This document shows positions 16,846 to 27,364 of a stretch of 42,819 bases of DNA, piece by piece. How positions within the stretch are numbered: position 1 is the stretch's first letter; each line of letters begins with the position of its first letter. The notes beneath the pieces are model-generated. The model was given only the letters and a program-made list of their open reading frames with translations. It made no database searches and had not been told where the DNA came from. Made by a program: the position numbers and the translations under genes. This DNA is from Paracoccaceae bacterium (GTDB lineage: Bacteria; Pseudomonadota; Alphaproteobacteria; Rhodobacterales; Rhodobacteraceae): assembly GCA_017852835.1 (NCBI GenBank), contig JAFMKS010000014.1, positions 1-42,819 on the forward strand, written 5' to 3'.

Positions 16846-19101
16846 TTAGCCGACTTTACACGCTGCCAAAACTGCCATGTTCAAAATATCTGTCGCTGTG
16901 GCAACGGACGGGCAAATTTGGATGGATTTATCAACCCCTGATAAGATCGGACCAATCACGGTCGCACCTGCCATTTCCTGCATCAGTTTCACCGAAATAC
17001 TGGCAGAATGACGGGCGGGAACGACCAAGATATTAGCAGGCCCACTAAGGCGTGAGAATGGATATTGCGCTTGCGCTTGCGCGTTCAGGGCAACATCAAC
17101 CGTCATTTCACCTTCGTATTCGAAATCAACGCCGCGCTTATCCAAAACCCGAGGGGCAATGTGCATTTTTTCAGCCCGTTCAGAAACGGGATACCCAAAG
17201 GTAGAAAAGCTAACGAACGCCACGCGCGGTTCAAGGCCCAAGTGTCGCGCCACACCCGCGGCGCGTTCGGCGATATTTGCCAGATCTTCGTCATCCGGCC
17301 ACTCGTGCACCAATGTATCGGCCATCAGAACGATCCGACCCTTATGCAACAAGGCCGTGACACCAACCGCGCCATGATCTGCATCCGCATCAAACACATG
17401 GTTGATCAGGTTCAGAACGTGAGCGGATTTTCGTGTCGCGCCCGTAACCAAACCATCGCCATGCCCATGTGCCAACATCAGCGCGGAAAACACGTGACGG
17501 TCGCGAGCGGCAAGGCGGTGCACATCAGCGCGGTCAAATCCCTTGCGCTGCAAACGTTTGTATAGCAATTCTTTGTAGGTCTCTAGATGCTGCGTATTGG
17601 CGGCGTTCACAACCTCAAGCTCGCGCACAGCATCGCCAAGACCTGCGGCCTCCAGCTTGGCTTTAACGTCGGCGGAACGGCCCACGACCAAGGCCTTGCC
17701 CATACCCTGACGTTGATATTCCACGGCGGCGCGCAACACCCGGGGGTCATCCCCTTCGGCAAAGATCATCCGCGCCTGCGCCGCGCGGGCGCGTGCGTTC
17801 AGCCCGCGCAGAATGCTGGCCGTTGGGTCCATACGCGATTGCAAGGACACCTCATAACCGTCCATATCCACGATAGGACGACGTGCAGCACCTGTTTCCA
17901 TACCTGCCAGCGCAACCGCAGGTGGGATGCGGTGGATCAGGCGTGGGTCAAAGGGCGTTGGAATAATATAATCACGCCCAAAGGTCAGTTTGCGGCCATA
18001 GGCCACGGCAACCTCATCTGGAACATCCTCTCGGGCCAATTCGGCCAAGGCCTGTGCACAGGCGATTTTCATCGGATCATTGATTGCACGGGCATGAATA
18101 TCCAACGCGCCACGGAACAAATAAGGGAAACCCAAAACATTGTTCACCTGATTTGGATAATCACTGCGCCCTGTTGCAACGATGGCATCTGGACGCACCT
18201 CATGCGCTTCTTCTGGCGTGATTTCGGGATCTGGATTCGCCATGGCAAAAATGACAGGGTTATCCGCCATCGATTTCACCATTTCCTGCGTCACGGCACC
18301 CTTAACCGACACACCCAAAAATACATCGGCGTTCACCATCGCCTGTTCCAATGTGCGCAAATCTGTTTTCACAGCATGGCCTGATTTCCATTGGTTCATA
18401 CCCTCGGTACGGCCCTGATAAATCACGCCTTTGGTGTCGCAGACGATACAATTTTCATGCCGCGCGCCCATGGATTTCAATAGTTCGATACAGGCGATGC
18501 CCGCCGCACCCGCGCCGTTTAGGACGATTTTCACATCCTCAATCTTTTTCCCTGAAATATGCAGGGCGTTGATCAAACCCGCCGCACAAATCACGGCCGT
18601 TCCATGTTGATCATCATGGAAAACGGGGATGTCCATTTCCTCTTTCAGACGCTGTTCAATAATGAAACATTCGGGCGCCTTGATGTCTTCAAGGTTTATG
18701 CCGCCAAATGTTGGGCCGATCAGTTTAACCGCCTTACAGAATTCATCAGGATCCTCTGTGTCCACCTCGATGTCGATTGAATTCACGTCGGCGAACCGTT
18801 TGAACAAAACGGATTTCCCCTCCATCACAGGCTTGCTGCCCAGCGCACCCAAATTACCCAAACCCAAAACCGCTGTTCCGTTTGAAATCACAGCAACCAA
18901 GTTGCCCTTGTTTGTGTAATCGTAAACCAGCTCTGGATTTTCCGCGATCTCTTCACAAGGAACCGCAACACCCGGGGAATACGCCAGTGACAAATCCCGC
19001 TGCGTGGTCATTGGGACGGTTGCGCTGACCTCCCACTTGCCTGGTGTTGGTTCAAGGTGGAAATTTAGGGCTTCTTCACGGGTAATTTTAGTTTTCGTCA
19101 T
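16846..19101 (-). CDS. maeB: NADP-dependent malic enzyme with C-terminal phosphotransacetylase-like domain
   Basis: Oxidatively decarboxylates malate to pyruvate with reduction of NADP. The 751-aa protein has the MaeB layout: malic N-terminal domain with YSPGVAVPC, NAD(P)-binding domain with VFHDDQHGTA and LNGAGAAGIACIELL, and from about residue 430 a phosphotransacetylase-like domain (MIFAEGDDPRVLRAA) that is regulatory in MaeB. AAGGACG lies before the ATG. It is divergent from mutS. Confidence 0.96.
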   Translation of the reverse strand: MTKTKITREEALNFHLEPTPGKWEVSATVPMTTQRDLSLAYSPGVAVPCEEIAENPELVYDYTNKGNLVAVISNGTAVLGLGNLGALGSKPVMEGKSVLFKRFADVNSIDIEVDTEDPDEFCKAVKLIGPTFGGINLEDIKAPECFIIEQRLKEEMDIPVFHDDQHGTAVICAAGLINALHISGKKIEDVKIVLNGAGAAGIACIELLKSMGARHENCIVCDTKGVIYQGRTEGMNQWKSGHAVKTDLRTLEQAMVNADVFLGVSVKGAVTQEMVKSMADNPVIFAMANPDPEITPEEAHEVRPDAIVATGRSDYPNQVNNVLGFPYLFRGALDIHARAINDPMKIACAQALAELAREDVPDEVAVAYGRKLTFGRDYIIPTPFDPRLIHRIPPAVALAGMETGAARRPIVDMDGYEVSLQSRMDPTASILRGLNARARAAQARMIFAEGDDPRVLRAAVEYQRQGMGKALVVGRSADVKAKLEAAGLGDAVRELEVVNAANTQHLETYKELLYKRLQRKGFDRADVHRLAARDRHVFSALMLAHGHGDGLVTGATRKSAHVLNLINHVFDADADHGAVGVTALLHKGRIVLMADTLVHEWPDDEDLANIAERAAGVARHLGLEPRVAFVSFSTFGYPVSERAEKMHIAPRVLDKRGVDFEYEGEMTVDVALNAQAQAQYPFSRLSGPANILVVPARHSASISVKLMQEMAGATVIGPILSGVDKSIQICPSVATATDILNMAVLAACKVG

Positions 19102-19229
19102 ATATGGCGTCCTTTGTTGCGCAAAACCTCCTTACAGCGCAATTTTATTAGGCGCAACCTGATCGTTTTTGGCTTTTCTGTAGAGTCACGGATATGTAAG
19201 TTGGCAAGGCAAATACTAGGAGCAAGCCC

Positions 19230-21848
19230 GTGACACCAATGATGGCACAGTATCTGGAGATTAAGGCAAAATACCCAGATGCATTGTTGTTTTACCGCAT
19301 GGGTGATTTTTACGAATTGTTCTTTGATGATGCGGTTGCGGCGTCAGGCGCTTTGGATATCGCCCTGACCAAACGCGGAAAACACAGTGGCGAAGATATT
19401 CCAATGTGCGGCGTGCCCCATCATGCGGCCGAAGGATATTTATTAACCCTGATCCGCAAAGGGTTTCGTGTTGCCGTATGTGAACAGTTGGAAAGCCCAG
19501 CAGAAGCGAAAAAACGCGGGTATAAGGCCGTGGTACGTCGCGATGTTGTCCGATTGGTGACGCCAGGCACCCTAACCGAAGACAGTTTGTTAGATGCGCG
19601 GCGACATAACTATTTGGCCGCCTATTCATTGGTCCGTGATGAAGGTGCGCTGTCGTGGGTGGACATTTCCACAGGGGCGTTTCATGTCATGGCGCTGCCT
19701 TCGGTTATGTTGGGGCCAGAGCTTGCACGTTTGTCTCCAAGTGAGGTTTTGGTTTCTGAAACAACCGAGCATCGGTTCCGCGAATTGGTTGAAGAGTCGG
19801 GGGCATCCATAACCGCATTAGGGCGTGCCGCATTTGACAGTCAGAGTGCGGAAATGCGTCTAAAATCCCTATTTAGCGTCGCATCACTAGAATCTTTTGG
19901 TGGATTTGATCGCGCTGAAATATCGGCAATGGGTGCGTTGATCGAATATCTAGATATCACGCAAAAAGGTCAGCTGCCCCGGCTGCAGTGGCCAGTGAAA
20001 GAATCGACCCAGCGCGTGATGCAGATTGATGCCGCGACACGGCGCAATCTGGAAATTACGCAATCTATCCAAGGTGGTGGACGCGCTGGGTCCCTATTGG
20101 CAACAGTGGATCGCACCGTAACCGCGGGTGGCGGGCGTTTGTTGGAACGGCAGATTTCATCGCCTTCTATGAATGTGCGATTAATCAACAAACGGCTTGA
20201 TTGCATCCAACATATGCTCGATCACCCAACAAATGCCGATACATTGCGCGAAGCCCTGCGTCAGGTGCCCGATCTGGACCGCGCCCTGTCACGGATTGCC
20301 TTGGATCGTGCTGGACCGCGCGATTTGGTTAGCATTCGGTCGGGATTGACTCAAGCCTCTGATATTTCAATGAAATATGATCGGGATGCTTTGCCCGATT
20401 TGATGAATGATGCATTAAAAACCCTGATCGGGTTTGATGAATTGGTCGCACTGCTGCACAATGCATTGGTCGATGAACCCCCGCTATTGTCACGCGATGG
20501 TGGTTTTGTCGCCGTAGGCTATGATGCCGAGCTGGATGAAACCCGCCAACTGCGGGACGAAGGCCGCGGTATCATCGCAAAAATGCAGCAGGAATATATC
20601 GAGCTGACCGAGATTTCATCGCTTAAGATCAAGCATAATAATGTTTTGGGCTACTTCATCGAAACTACCGCAACGCACGCGGACAAAATGATGGCACCTC
20701 CATTAAATGAAACCTTTATTCACCGTCAGACAACGGCCAATCAGGTGCGCTTTACAACGGTTCCCTTATCGGAAATCGAAATCAAAATTCTGAACGCAGG
20801 CAATCACGCGATTGAGTTGGAAAAGCATATATATCAGTCTCTAATTAGGGAAATATTGAAGCTTTCTGATGAAATTTCCACTGCCGCAAGTGGTTTGGCG
20901 GAGTTGGATATTGCCACAAGCCTTGCAAAAATTGCGCAATCAAATGATTGGGTTCGTCCAATCATTGACGACAGCAAGGCATTTGAAATCGCGGGCGGGC
21001 GGCACCCCGTCGTTGAGGCCGCGTTGCAATCGGATGGGGCGCGTTTTGTGGCAAATGATTGTGCGCTGGATAATGGTAAGATTTGGTTGCTAACGGGTCC
21101 AAACATGGCAGGTAAGTCGACATTCCTGCGCCAAAACGCATTGATCGCCATATTGGCGCAGTCAGGTTCCTATGTTCCTGCGGATCATGCGCATATCGGG
21201 GCCGTTAGCCAATTGTTTAGCCGTGTTGGCGCATCCGATGATCTGGCCCGCGGACGGTCCACATTTATGGTGGAAATGGTAGAAACTGCGGCAATCCTAA
21301 ATCAGGCAGATGACCGTGCCCTAGTTATTTTGGATGAAATCGGCCGCGGGACCGCAACATATGACGGCTTGTCAATCGCTTGGGCAACGTTAGAGCATAT
21401 CCACGATGTCAATAAATCAAGAGCGCTGTTTGCCACGCATTATCACGAAATGACGGCCTTAGCGGATAAAATGGACAACGTTGAAAACGCAACCGTCACC
21501 GTCAAGGAATGGGAAGGCGATGTCATATTTCTGCACGAAGTGAAAAAGGGGGCCGCAGATCGTTCGTATGGTGTTCAGGTGGCCAAACTGGCTGGATTGC
21601 CCAGCGCTGTGGTTGAGCGCGCGCGCGTTGTTTTGGATGCGTTGGAACAAGGCGAACGGGAAGGAAGCAACACTCCCAAGGCCATTATTGACGATCTACC
21701 TTTGTTTGCAGCGACACCAAGACAAACCGCGCCAGTTGCATCGGAAGCCAATGAACTTGAACAAATGCTAAACGAAATATTGCCTGATGAATTGACACCG
21801 CGTGAGGCATTGCAAAAGCTATATGAATTAAAAGAGGCGCTTAAATAA
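19230..21848 (+). CDS. mutS: DNA mismatch repair protein MutS
   Basis: Recognises mismatches and starts repair with MutL. The 872-aa protein has the mismatch-binding GDFYELF motif near the N-terminus, Walker [10 protein letters not shown] (residues 623-631), Walker B with [12 protein letters not shown] and the FATHYHEMT motif. The start is GTG at 19230: AGGAG sits 7 bases before it, and the following MTPMMAQY fits MutS N-termini. Its stop codon lies within the terminator hairpin shared with grpE. Confidence 0.97.
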   Translation: MTPMMAQYLEIKAKYPDALLFYRMGDFYELFFDDAVAASGALDIALTKRGKHSGEDIPMCGVPHHAAEGYLLTLIRKGFRVAVCEQLESPAEAKKRGYKAVVRRDVVRLVTPGTLTEDSLLDARRHNYLAAYSLVRDEGALSWVDISTGAFHVMALPSVMLGPELARLSPSEVLVSETTEHRFRELVEESGASITALGRAAFDSQSAEMRLKSLFSVASLESFGGFDRAEISAMGALIEYLDITQKGQLPRLQWPVKESTQRVMQIDAATRRNLEITQSIQGGGRAGSLLATVDRTVTAGGGRLLERQISSPSMNVRLINKRLDCIQHMLDHPTNADTLREALRQVPDLDRALSRIALDRAGPRDLVSIRSGLTQASDISMKYDRDALPDLMNDALKTLIGFDELVALLHNALVDEPPLLSRDGGFVAVGYDAELDETRQLRDEGRGIIAKMQQEYIELTEISSLKIKHNNVLGYFIETTATHADKMMAPPLNETFIHRQTTANQVRFTTVPLSEIEIKILNAGNHAIELEKHIYQSLIREILKLSDEISTAASGLAELDIATSLAKIAQSNDWVRPIIDDSKAFEIAGGRHPVVEAALQSDGARFVANDCALDNGKIWLLTGPNMAGKSTFLRQNALIAILAQSGSYVPADHAHIGAVSQLFSRVGASDDLARGRSTFMVEMVETAAILNQADDRALVILDEIGRGTATYDGLSIAWATLEHIHDVNKSRALFATHYHEMTALADKMDNVENATVTVKEWEGDVIFLHEVKKGAADRSYGVQVAKLAGLPSAVVERARVVLDALEQGEREGSNTPKAIIDDLPLFAATPRQTAPVASEANELEQMLNEILPDELTPREALQKLYELKEALK

Positions 21849-21858
21849 GCGCCCCTTT
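21831..21858. terminator. terminator between mutS and grpE
   Basis: GGCGCTT (21836-21842) pairs with AAGCGCC (21847-21853) around AAAT, extended after one mismatch by AAAG/CTTT. It can serve both converging genes: the minus-strand side ends in a CTTTTA-like run. The mutS TAA is in the hairpin. Confidence 0.75.
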
Positions 21859-21862
21859 CAAA

Positions 21863-22435
21863 TTAACTTGCTGGTGTTGATGACACGCCAACCTGTGCGG
21901 GCCGCAACAATCGATCGTGCAACATGAACCCCTCTGCGGACACCTGAATGATGTCCCCTGCTTTTGTTCCTGGCACGGGAGCCTCAAACATCGCTTCATG
22001 CTGTTGGGGATCGAATTTATCACCAACCTCGGGCGCGATAATGGTGATGCCGTGTTTTGAAAACACGTTCAACAGTTCGCGCATCGTCAGTTCAACACCT
22101 TCGATCAATGCAGCGGCCGCTTCGCGTTGTTCGTCCCCCACGGCCTCAATCGCGCGTTTCATGTTGTCATAAACAGGCAACAAATCACGGGACAGTTTCG
22201 ATCCGCCGTAGTTTTCAGCCTCTTTACGATCTTTGTCTGCACGCTTGCGTGAATTTTCAGCATCCGCCAAGGCGCGCATGAATCGATCTTTGTATTCGTC
22301 ACGTTCGGCGCGTAATGCATCAATTTCATCAAGCTCTGCCGCGGCTTCATCGATGTCGATCATTTCATCTGCATCTTGCTCTGCTTCTACATCCGCAATG
22401 TCATCCAAAAATTCTTGTTCTTTTGGCTCTGCCAT
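21863..22435 (-). CDS. grpE: nucleotide exchange factor GrpE
   Basis: Co-chaperone that releases ADP from DnaK. It is 190 aa from the second ATG, with an acidic N-terminus, a long coiled coil rich in E, K and R (DALRAERDEYKDRFMRALAD), then the GrpE body with VYDNMKRAIEA and the signature near GVELTMRELLNVFSKHGI. AGAGG is 6 bases from this ATG and 3 from the adjacent upstream ATG (22438). It lies immediately after hrcA, so both belong to one heat-shock unit. Confidence 0.95.
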   Translation of the reverse strand: MAEPKEQEFLDDIADVEAEQDADEMIDIDEAAAELDEIDALRAERDEYKDRFMRALADAENSRKRADKDRKEAENYGGSKLSRDLLPVYDNMKRAIEAVGDEQREAAAALIEGVELTMRELLNVFSKHGITIIAPEVGDKFDPQQHEAMFEAPVPGTKAGDIIQVSAEGFMLHDRLLRPAQVGVSSTPAS

Positions 22436-22444
22436 CATTCACCT

Positions 22445-23509
22445 CTAACTTTGATCCGCGATCATCTTGCCAACAAGCTGCGCGGTGTAATCCACAATGG
22501 GCACAATCCGCCCATAGTTTAGGCGCGTCGGTCCAATTACGCCGACAGCACCAATAATCTTTCGATCAGCGTTCATATACGGAGAAACCACCAAAGAGGA
22601 ACCCGATAATGAAAAAAGTTTGTTCTCAGACCCAATAAAAATGCGCACTCCGTCGCCTTGTTGGGTCAATTCCAGAAAATCGGCAATATCGCGCTTGCGT
22701 TCTAGGTCGTCAAACAGCTCTTTTATGCGGAAAAGCTCGGCTTCTTCTGCTTCGTTTGCCAAAAGATTCGAACGCCCCCGCACGATCAATCGTTCGTGAC
22801 GCTCTCCCTCGTTCTCCCAAAGTGCGGCTCCTGTTTCAACCAACTCTTGTGCTAGCGTATCCAATTCTTGACGGCGGGTTTTGATTTCGGCGTCAACAAC
22901 GTTTCGTGCTTCGGACAGGGTATGGCCCTGCATGATAGAATTCAAAAAATTGGCCGCCTCTCGCAGCGAACTGGGTGTTTGGCCAATTGGCGGTGTGAAT
23001 ATCCGATTTTCGACATGACCATTGGCAAATACCAAAACCACCAATGCGCGATCTGGGGACAAGGACACAAATTCAATATGCTTTATCGGCGCTTCCTGTT
23101 TGGGGGCCAATACGATTGATGCGCCTTGGGTTGCGCCAGACAAGGCCGTGCTGACGCGGTCCAACATATCCCCAACATTGGACGAATCACGATCAGTGGA
23201 TTGGTCAATCATTGTGCGGTCTGTATCAGTGAGTTCACCAACCTCTAACAATCCATCTACAAACATCCGCAAACCAAGTTGCGTTGGAATGCGCCCCGCA
23301 CTGATATGCGGCGATCCCAACAACCCCATATATTCTAAATCTTGCATGACGTTTCTGATGGTCGCGGCACTGATTTTTTCGCTGAAATCGCGGGTCAATG
23401 TACGCGAACCAACAGGTTCACCATTATCCAAATATCCTTCGACCACGCGACGGAAAACTTCACGTGATCTGTCGTTCATTTCTGTCAGAATGGCGTTCGA
23501 GTCAGTCAT
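22445..23509 (-). CDS. hrcA: heat-inducible transcription repressor HrcA
   Basis: Repressor of class I heat-shock genes. It is 354 aa from the ATG at 23509, with an N-terminal winged helix ([44 protein letters not shown]) and the HrcA ligand-like domain. AGGA lies 7 bases before this ATG. The longer frame starting at 23533 is excluded because it would begin inside the -10 of the promoter described below. I found no CIRCE repeat in the upstream region. Confidence 0.94.
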   Translation of the reverse strand: MTDSNAILTEMNDRSREVFRRVVEGYLDNGEPVGSRTLTRDFSEKISAATIRNVMQDLEYMGLLGSPHISAGRIPTQLGLRMFVDGLLEVGELTDTDRTMIDQSTDRDSSNVGDMLDRVSTALSGATQGASIVLAPKQEAPIKHIEFVSLSPDRALVVLVFANGHVENRIFTPPIGQTPSSLREAANFLNSIMQGHTLSEARNVVDAEIKTRRQELDTLAQELVETGAALWENEGERHERLIVRGRSNLLANEAEEAELFRIKELFDDLERKRDIADFLELTQQGDGVRIFIGSENKLFSLSGSSLVVSPYMNADRKIIGAVGVIGPTRLNYGRIVPIVDYTAQLVGKMIADQS

Positions 23510-23531
23510 GGTACTGTCCTTTGTGGCGCAC

Positions 23532-23560
23532 AATTAAAACCTGTGGATCTAATTCGTCAA
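23532..23560 (-). promoter_or_regulatory. candidate promoter of hrcA-grpE
   Basis: On the minus strand TTGACG (23555-23560) and TTAATT (23532-23537) are 17 bases apart, 22 bases before the hrcA ATG at 23509. Confidence 0.5.
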
Positions 23561-23623
23561 TCGGGCTTGCGTAATCTATATAGGGACAGGTATCCAGTCC
23601 ACAACAAACGAAAGGAAATTCCC

Positions 23624-24337
23624 ATGCGCCCTTCTGGTCGGAAACTTGATGAAATGCGTTCAATTCAAATTGAAACCAACGTGACAAAGCACGCCGAAGG
23701 TTCGTGTTTGATCAAGGTTGGCGATACTCATGTCCTGTGCACCGCCACGGTTGAAGATCGCGTGCCGCCCTTTATCAAAGGATCGGGTTTAGGTTGGGTT
23801 ACTGCGGAATACGGCATGCTGCCCCGTTCCACATCATCACGTATGCGCCGCGAGGCTGCATCGGGCAAACAGGGCGGACGCACTGTGGAAATTCAACGCC
23901 TGATTGGTCGATCATTGCGTGCGGGTGTTGATCGTGTAGCGATGGGTGAAATGCAAATCACAGTCGATTGTGATGTTATTCAAGCCGATGGTGGAACACG
24001 GTGCGCGTCAATTACAGGCGGTTGGGTTGCGCTAAAGCTGGCGGTGAACAAATTGATGAAGGCGGGCACGCTGTCGAGTGATCCACTTATTTCACCTGTT
24101 GCTGCGGTTAGCTGCGGTATTTACGCGGGCCAACCTGTTCTTGACCTGGATTATCCAGAGGATAGCGATGCAGGCGTTGACGGAAACTTTATCATTTTGG
24201 CAAACGGTCAGATGATTGAAACGCAGATGAGCGCAGAGGGCGCGACATATTCGCGTGACCAAATGAACCAACTATTAGACTTGGCCGAAAAAGGTGTGAG
24301 TGAGTTGGTTGAACATCAACTTGCAGCGGTATCATGA
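23624..24337 (+). CDS. rph: ribonuclease PH
   Basis: Phosphate-dependent 3' exonuclease that trims tRNA precursors. From the ATG at 23624 it is 237 aa, the normal length, starting [18 protein letters not shown] lies upstream. The longer frame from 23543 adds 27 unrelated residues. Motifs include [27 protein letters not shown] and [12 protein letters not shown]. The TGA overlaps the rdgB ATG as ATGA. Confidence 0.97.
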   Translation: MRPSGRKLDEMRSIQIETNVTKHAEGSCLIKVGDTHVLCTATVEDRVPPFIKGSGLGWVTAEYGMLPRSTSSRMRREAASGKQGGRTVEIQRLIGRSLRAGVDRVAMGEMQITVDCDVIQADGGTRCASITGGWVALKLAVNKLMKAGTLSSDPLISPVAAVSCGIYAGQPVLDLDYPEDSDAGVDGNFIILANGQMIETQMSAEGATYSRDQMNQLLDLAEKGVSELVEHQLAAVS

Positions 24338-24948
24338 CTCGCAAATTCACAGACACAATCTTGTTGGTTGCAACCCATAACGCGGGCAAGCTGGAAGAAA
24401 TTGTAAGTCTTCTTGCCCCCTATGGTATTTCGGTAAAGGGTGCTGCTGAACTAAACCTGCCAGAACCAGAAGAAACCGAAACCACATTTGTTGGAAATGC
24501 ACGGATCAAGGCGCATGCCGCGGCAAAGGCAACAGGCCTGCCTGCGTTGGCAGACGATAGTGGGATCACAATCGACGCGCTGGATGGCGCACCGGGTGTA
24601 TACACCGCGGACTGGGCGGAAACCAAAAATGGGCGTGATTTTGTTATGGCAATGGAAAAAACCAATGCAATGTTAGATGAACGTTCAGCGCCCTACCCTA
24701 GAATATCGCAATTTCGCAGCACTCTGGTTTTGGCGTGGCCAGATGGACATGATGAAGTTTTTGAGGGGAGTGTGTCTGGTCAATTGGTGTGGCCCATGCG
24801 CGGTCAGATTGGCCATGGGTACGATCCAATTTTCCAACCAGACGGCTATGATGTCACATTTGCCGAAATGCCGTTTGAGGAAAAAAACCGGATAAGCCAT
24901 CGTGCAGACAGTTTCAGAAAATTCGTCGCGGGGTGTTTTGGTGGCTGA
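24334..24948 (+). CDS. rdgB: dITP/XTP pyrophosphatase (RdgB/HAM1)
   Basis: Removes deaminated purine nucleoside triphosphates from the pool. The 204-aa protein shows the family start [16 protein letters not shown], the metal-binding [13 protein letters not shown] and [18 protein letters not shown] near the C-terminus. It is coupled to rph by a 4-base overlap and overlaps the start of hemW. Confidence 0.95.
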   Translation: MTRKFTDTILLVATHNAGKLEEIVSLLAPYGISVKGAAELNLPEPEETETTFVGNARIKAHAAAKATGLPALADDSGITIDALDGAPGVYTADWAETKNGRDFVMAMEKTNAMLDERSAPYPRISQFRSTLVLAWPDGHDEVFEGSVSGQLVWPMRGQIGHGYDPIFQPDGYDVTFAEMPFEEKNRISHRADSFRKFVAGCFGG

Positions 24949-26101
24949 TTGGCGTAACGGCGGTTTTGGAGTCTATATCCACTGGCCCTTTTGCGCCGCC
25001 AAATGCCCCTATTGCGATTTCAATAGCCACGTTGCCAAATCCATCGACCAATCATCATGGAAAAACGCATATTTACGCGAAATTGACCGCTACGCTGAAT
25101 TAACCAGCAGGCGGGTTTTGAATTCTGTCTTTTTTGGTGGTGGCACGCCCAGTCTTATGCCCCCTGAAACAGTGCATGATATATTGGAACGAATTCATTA
25201 TCATTGGCCCAAGGCCAACAATTTTGAATGCACCCTAGAGGCCAATCCAACATCCGTTGATGCAGGGCGATTTGTGGGCTATGCGACAGCGGGCGTAAAT
25301 CGTATTTCCATGGGAATTCAATCACTTAGGGATGATGATCTCGTTGGGCTTGGCCGCATGCACACGGTCGCAGAAGCCAAGCAAGCCTTTGATATTGCAA
25401 GAGATAATTTTGATCGTGTCAGCTTTGACCTTATCTATGCGCGTCAACATCAAGAGCCTGAAAGCTGGCGAGTTGAGCTGAAAGAGGCGCTATCCATGGC
25501 GGTCGATCATATATCTGCCTATCAGCTGACCATTGAACAGGGAACGGCCTTTGGTGATCGGTACAATCGCGGTTTACTGAAAGGATTACCAGAAGATGAA
25601 AATGCCGAGCGTATGTATGACATTACACAAGAAGAATGCGCCGCTGCAGGTATGCCACGATATGAGGTTTCAAATCATGCGGCACCTGGTCAGGAAAGCA
25701 TCCACAATCAAGTCTATTGGAAATATGGCGACTATATCGGCATTGGTCCCGGTGCCCACGGCCGATTAACAACACAACAGGGACGATACAGCACAGAAAC
25801 GCACCTGGCCCCTGAAATTTGGAAAAACAGTGTCTATGAGGGAAAAAACATAGATTCTTGGACGCATTTATCGGCTGATGATCAATTATCAGAATTCGTG
25901 CTAATGGGGATGCGAATGGCGTCTGGTATTAGCGTGCACCGCTTAAACGGGTTAAGCAGTGGGTCGTTTAAGCTCTCAAAATTAAGTGATTTAATTGAAA
26001 TGGGCATGATTGGCGAAAGCAACGGTATGTTGTTCGCAACGCAGACCGGCACAAAGTTACTAAACCAAGTCATCTATCACATATTAGATGCATGCGAATG
26101 A
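24941..26101 (+). CDS. hemW: radical SAM haem chaperone HemW
   Basis: Radical SAM protein, earlier called oxygen-independent coproporphyrinogen oxidase-like, that binds haem and delivers it to respiratory enzymes. The [4Fe-4S] cysteines are C18, C22 and C25 in [14 protein letters not shown], and HNQVYW matches the HemW HNxxYW motif. I use GTG 24941 (386 aa) because GGGG lies about 7 bases upstream and the protein then begins close to the conserved core. TTG 24938 or GTG 24902 are alternatives with more overlap into rdgB. Confidence 0.92.
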   Translation: MADWRNGGFGVYIHWPFCAAKCPYCDFNSHVAKSIDQSSWKNAYLREIDRYAELTSRRVLNSVFFGGGTPSLMPPETVHDILERIHYHWPKANNFECTLEANPTSVDAGRFVGYATAGVNRISMGIQSLRDDDLVGLGRMHTVAEAKQAFDIARDNFDRVSFDLIYARQHQEPESWRVELKEALSMAVDHISAYQLTIEQGTAFGDRYNRGLLKGLPEDENAERMYDITQEECAAAGMPRYEVSNHAAPGQESIHNQVYWKYGDYIGIGPGAHGRLTTQQGRYSTETHLAPEIWKNSVYEGKNIDSWTHLSADDQLSEFVLMGMRMASGISVHRLNGLSSGSFKLSKLSDLIEMGMIGESNGMLFATQTGTKLLNQVIYHILDACE

Positions 26102-26454
26102 TGCGGTTTTTTTGGATATCTGCGGGATTAATCGCGCTTTCTGTTGGCGTCGCTGGTATTATCCTGCCACTCGTGCCTACGGTTCCGCTGGTTTTACTTG
26201 CCTCTTTTTGTTTTGCGAAATCGTCTAAACGCCTACACAGCTGGTTGATATCACACAAAACATTTGGCCCCATGATCCATGACTGGAACAGAAGCGGTGC
26301 GATTAGCCGAAATGCAAAACGCGCCGCAACTATTTCAATCATCGCGGTCATTGGAGTCTCTGTTGCGGTACGCGTTCCACAACATGTCATGATCATTCAA
26401 ATTGTGACTCTAACATGTGTATTACTGTTTATTTGGACCCGTCCAAATTCGTAG
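26098..26454 (+). CDS. DUF454 / YbaN-like inner membrane protein
   Basis: Small membrane protein of 118 aa with an N-terminal pair of hydrophobic segments containing the family motif LPLVPTVPLVLLASFCFAKSS, then HSWL and GPMIHDW, and C-terminal hydrophobic segments. Function is not known. The ATG at 26098 overlaps the hemW stop as ATGA; an ATG at 26092 is also possible. Its last 26 bases overlap the 3' end of parB on the other strand. Confidence 0.85.
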   Translation: MMRFFWISAGLIALSVGVAGIILPLVPTVPLVLLASFCFAKSSKRLHSWLISHKTFGPMIHDWNRSGAISRNAKRAATISIIAVIGVSVAVRVPQHVMIIQIVTLTCVLLFIWTRPNS

Positions 26455-27355
26455 CACTCAAAAGCGCACACAGATCATCCAACTGATCTAGCGTTTTATA
26501 GGATATCGTTATCGAACCGGCTTCAGTTCCCATTTTATGATCAACAGATACGCGCATTCCAAGGGCCGCGGACAAATCCCCTTCTAGCGCTTTTGAATCA
26601 GAATCCTTGTCGATCACGGGTTTCAACTTGCCAAGTTGTGCACCTGCGCGGTCATCATTGCCCTGAGCCGCTTGTTTCACCAATCGTTCCGTTTCGCGAA
26701 CAGAAAGGCCGCCGGCGATAATTTTCTTCGCCAACTCCGATGGGTGATCCGATGTGATCAGCGCTCTCGCATGACCCGCGGATAGTTGACCAGACACCAG
26801 ATATCCCTGAACATCATCTGGCAAATTCAGCAACCGCAGTAAATTGGCGATATGGCTTCGACTTTTACCCATCGCTTCTGCCAGTTTTTCCTGAGTATGG
26901 CCGAAACGGTCCATCAATTGACGATAACCCGCTGCCTCCTCGACAGGGTTTAAATCCGATCGCTGAATGTTTTCTATAATTGCAATTTCAAGAACTTCTG
27001 TATCGGTAAATTCTCTAACAATAACAGGAACTTGATGCAATTTTGCCCGTTGTGCAGCACGCCAGCGACGCTCTCCCGCAACGATTTCAAATTGTTGTTG
27101 ATTTCCAGGACGCTGCCGGACGATCAACGGTTGGAAAATCCCTTTGGATTTAATGGACTCCGTCAGCTCGTCTAATTTTTCTTCATCAAACGTACGACGC
27201 GGCTGATCAGGATTTGGGAATACCAATTCGATTGGCACATACCTATCTGACCTGGATACATCTGCACTTGATACTGGCTCTTCTGCTTTTGGCGCAACGT
27301 CCGCCATTAACGCAGACAGACCGCGGCCCAAACCTCTGCTTTTCTTATCAGCCAT
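26429..27355 (-). CDS. parB: chromosome partitioning protein ParB
   Basis: CTP-dependent DNA clamp that loads at parS and spreads. The 308-aa protein has a basic N-terminus (GLGRGLSAL, ParA-stimulating type), NPDQPRRTF (48-56), the CTP-binding GERRWRA (94-100), ENIQRSDLNP (128-137), an HTH around residues 154-178 and a C-terminal dimer domain. Two perfect parS sites occur 1.4 and 3.3 kb upstream of its start. It is 9 bases downstream of parA. Confidence 0.96.
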   Translation of the reverse strand: MADKKSRGLGRGLSALMADVAPKAEEPVSSADVSRSDRYVPIELVFPNPDQPRRTFDEEKLDELTESIKSKGIFQPLIVRQRPGNQQQFEIVAGERRWRAAQRAKLHQVPVIVREFTDTEVLEIAIIENIQRSDLNPVEEAAGYRQLMDRFGHTQEKLAEAMGKSRSHIANLLRLLNLPDDVQGYLVSGQLSAGHARALITSDHPSELAKKIIAGGLSVRETERLVKQAAQGNDDRAGAQLGKLKPVIDKDSDSKALEGDLSAALGMRVSVDHKMGTEAGSITISYKTLDQLDDLCALLSATNLDGSK

Positions 27356-27364
27356 GTCGTCTCC

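Noticed and set aside
17065-18384. Long open frames antisense to maeB
   Set aside because: Composition looks like the mirror of the maeB codons, and maeB is full length with clear motifs.
23459-23468. TTCACGTGA in hrcA as a third parS
   Set aside because: The outer bases of the 16-bp consensus are missing.
23510-23623. CIRCE element between hrcA and rph
   Set aside because: No GCACTC/GAGTGC inverted repeat is present.
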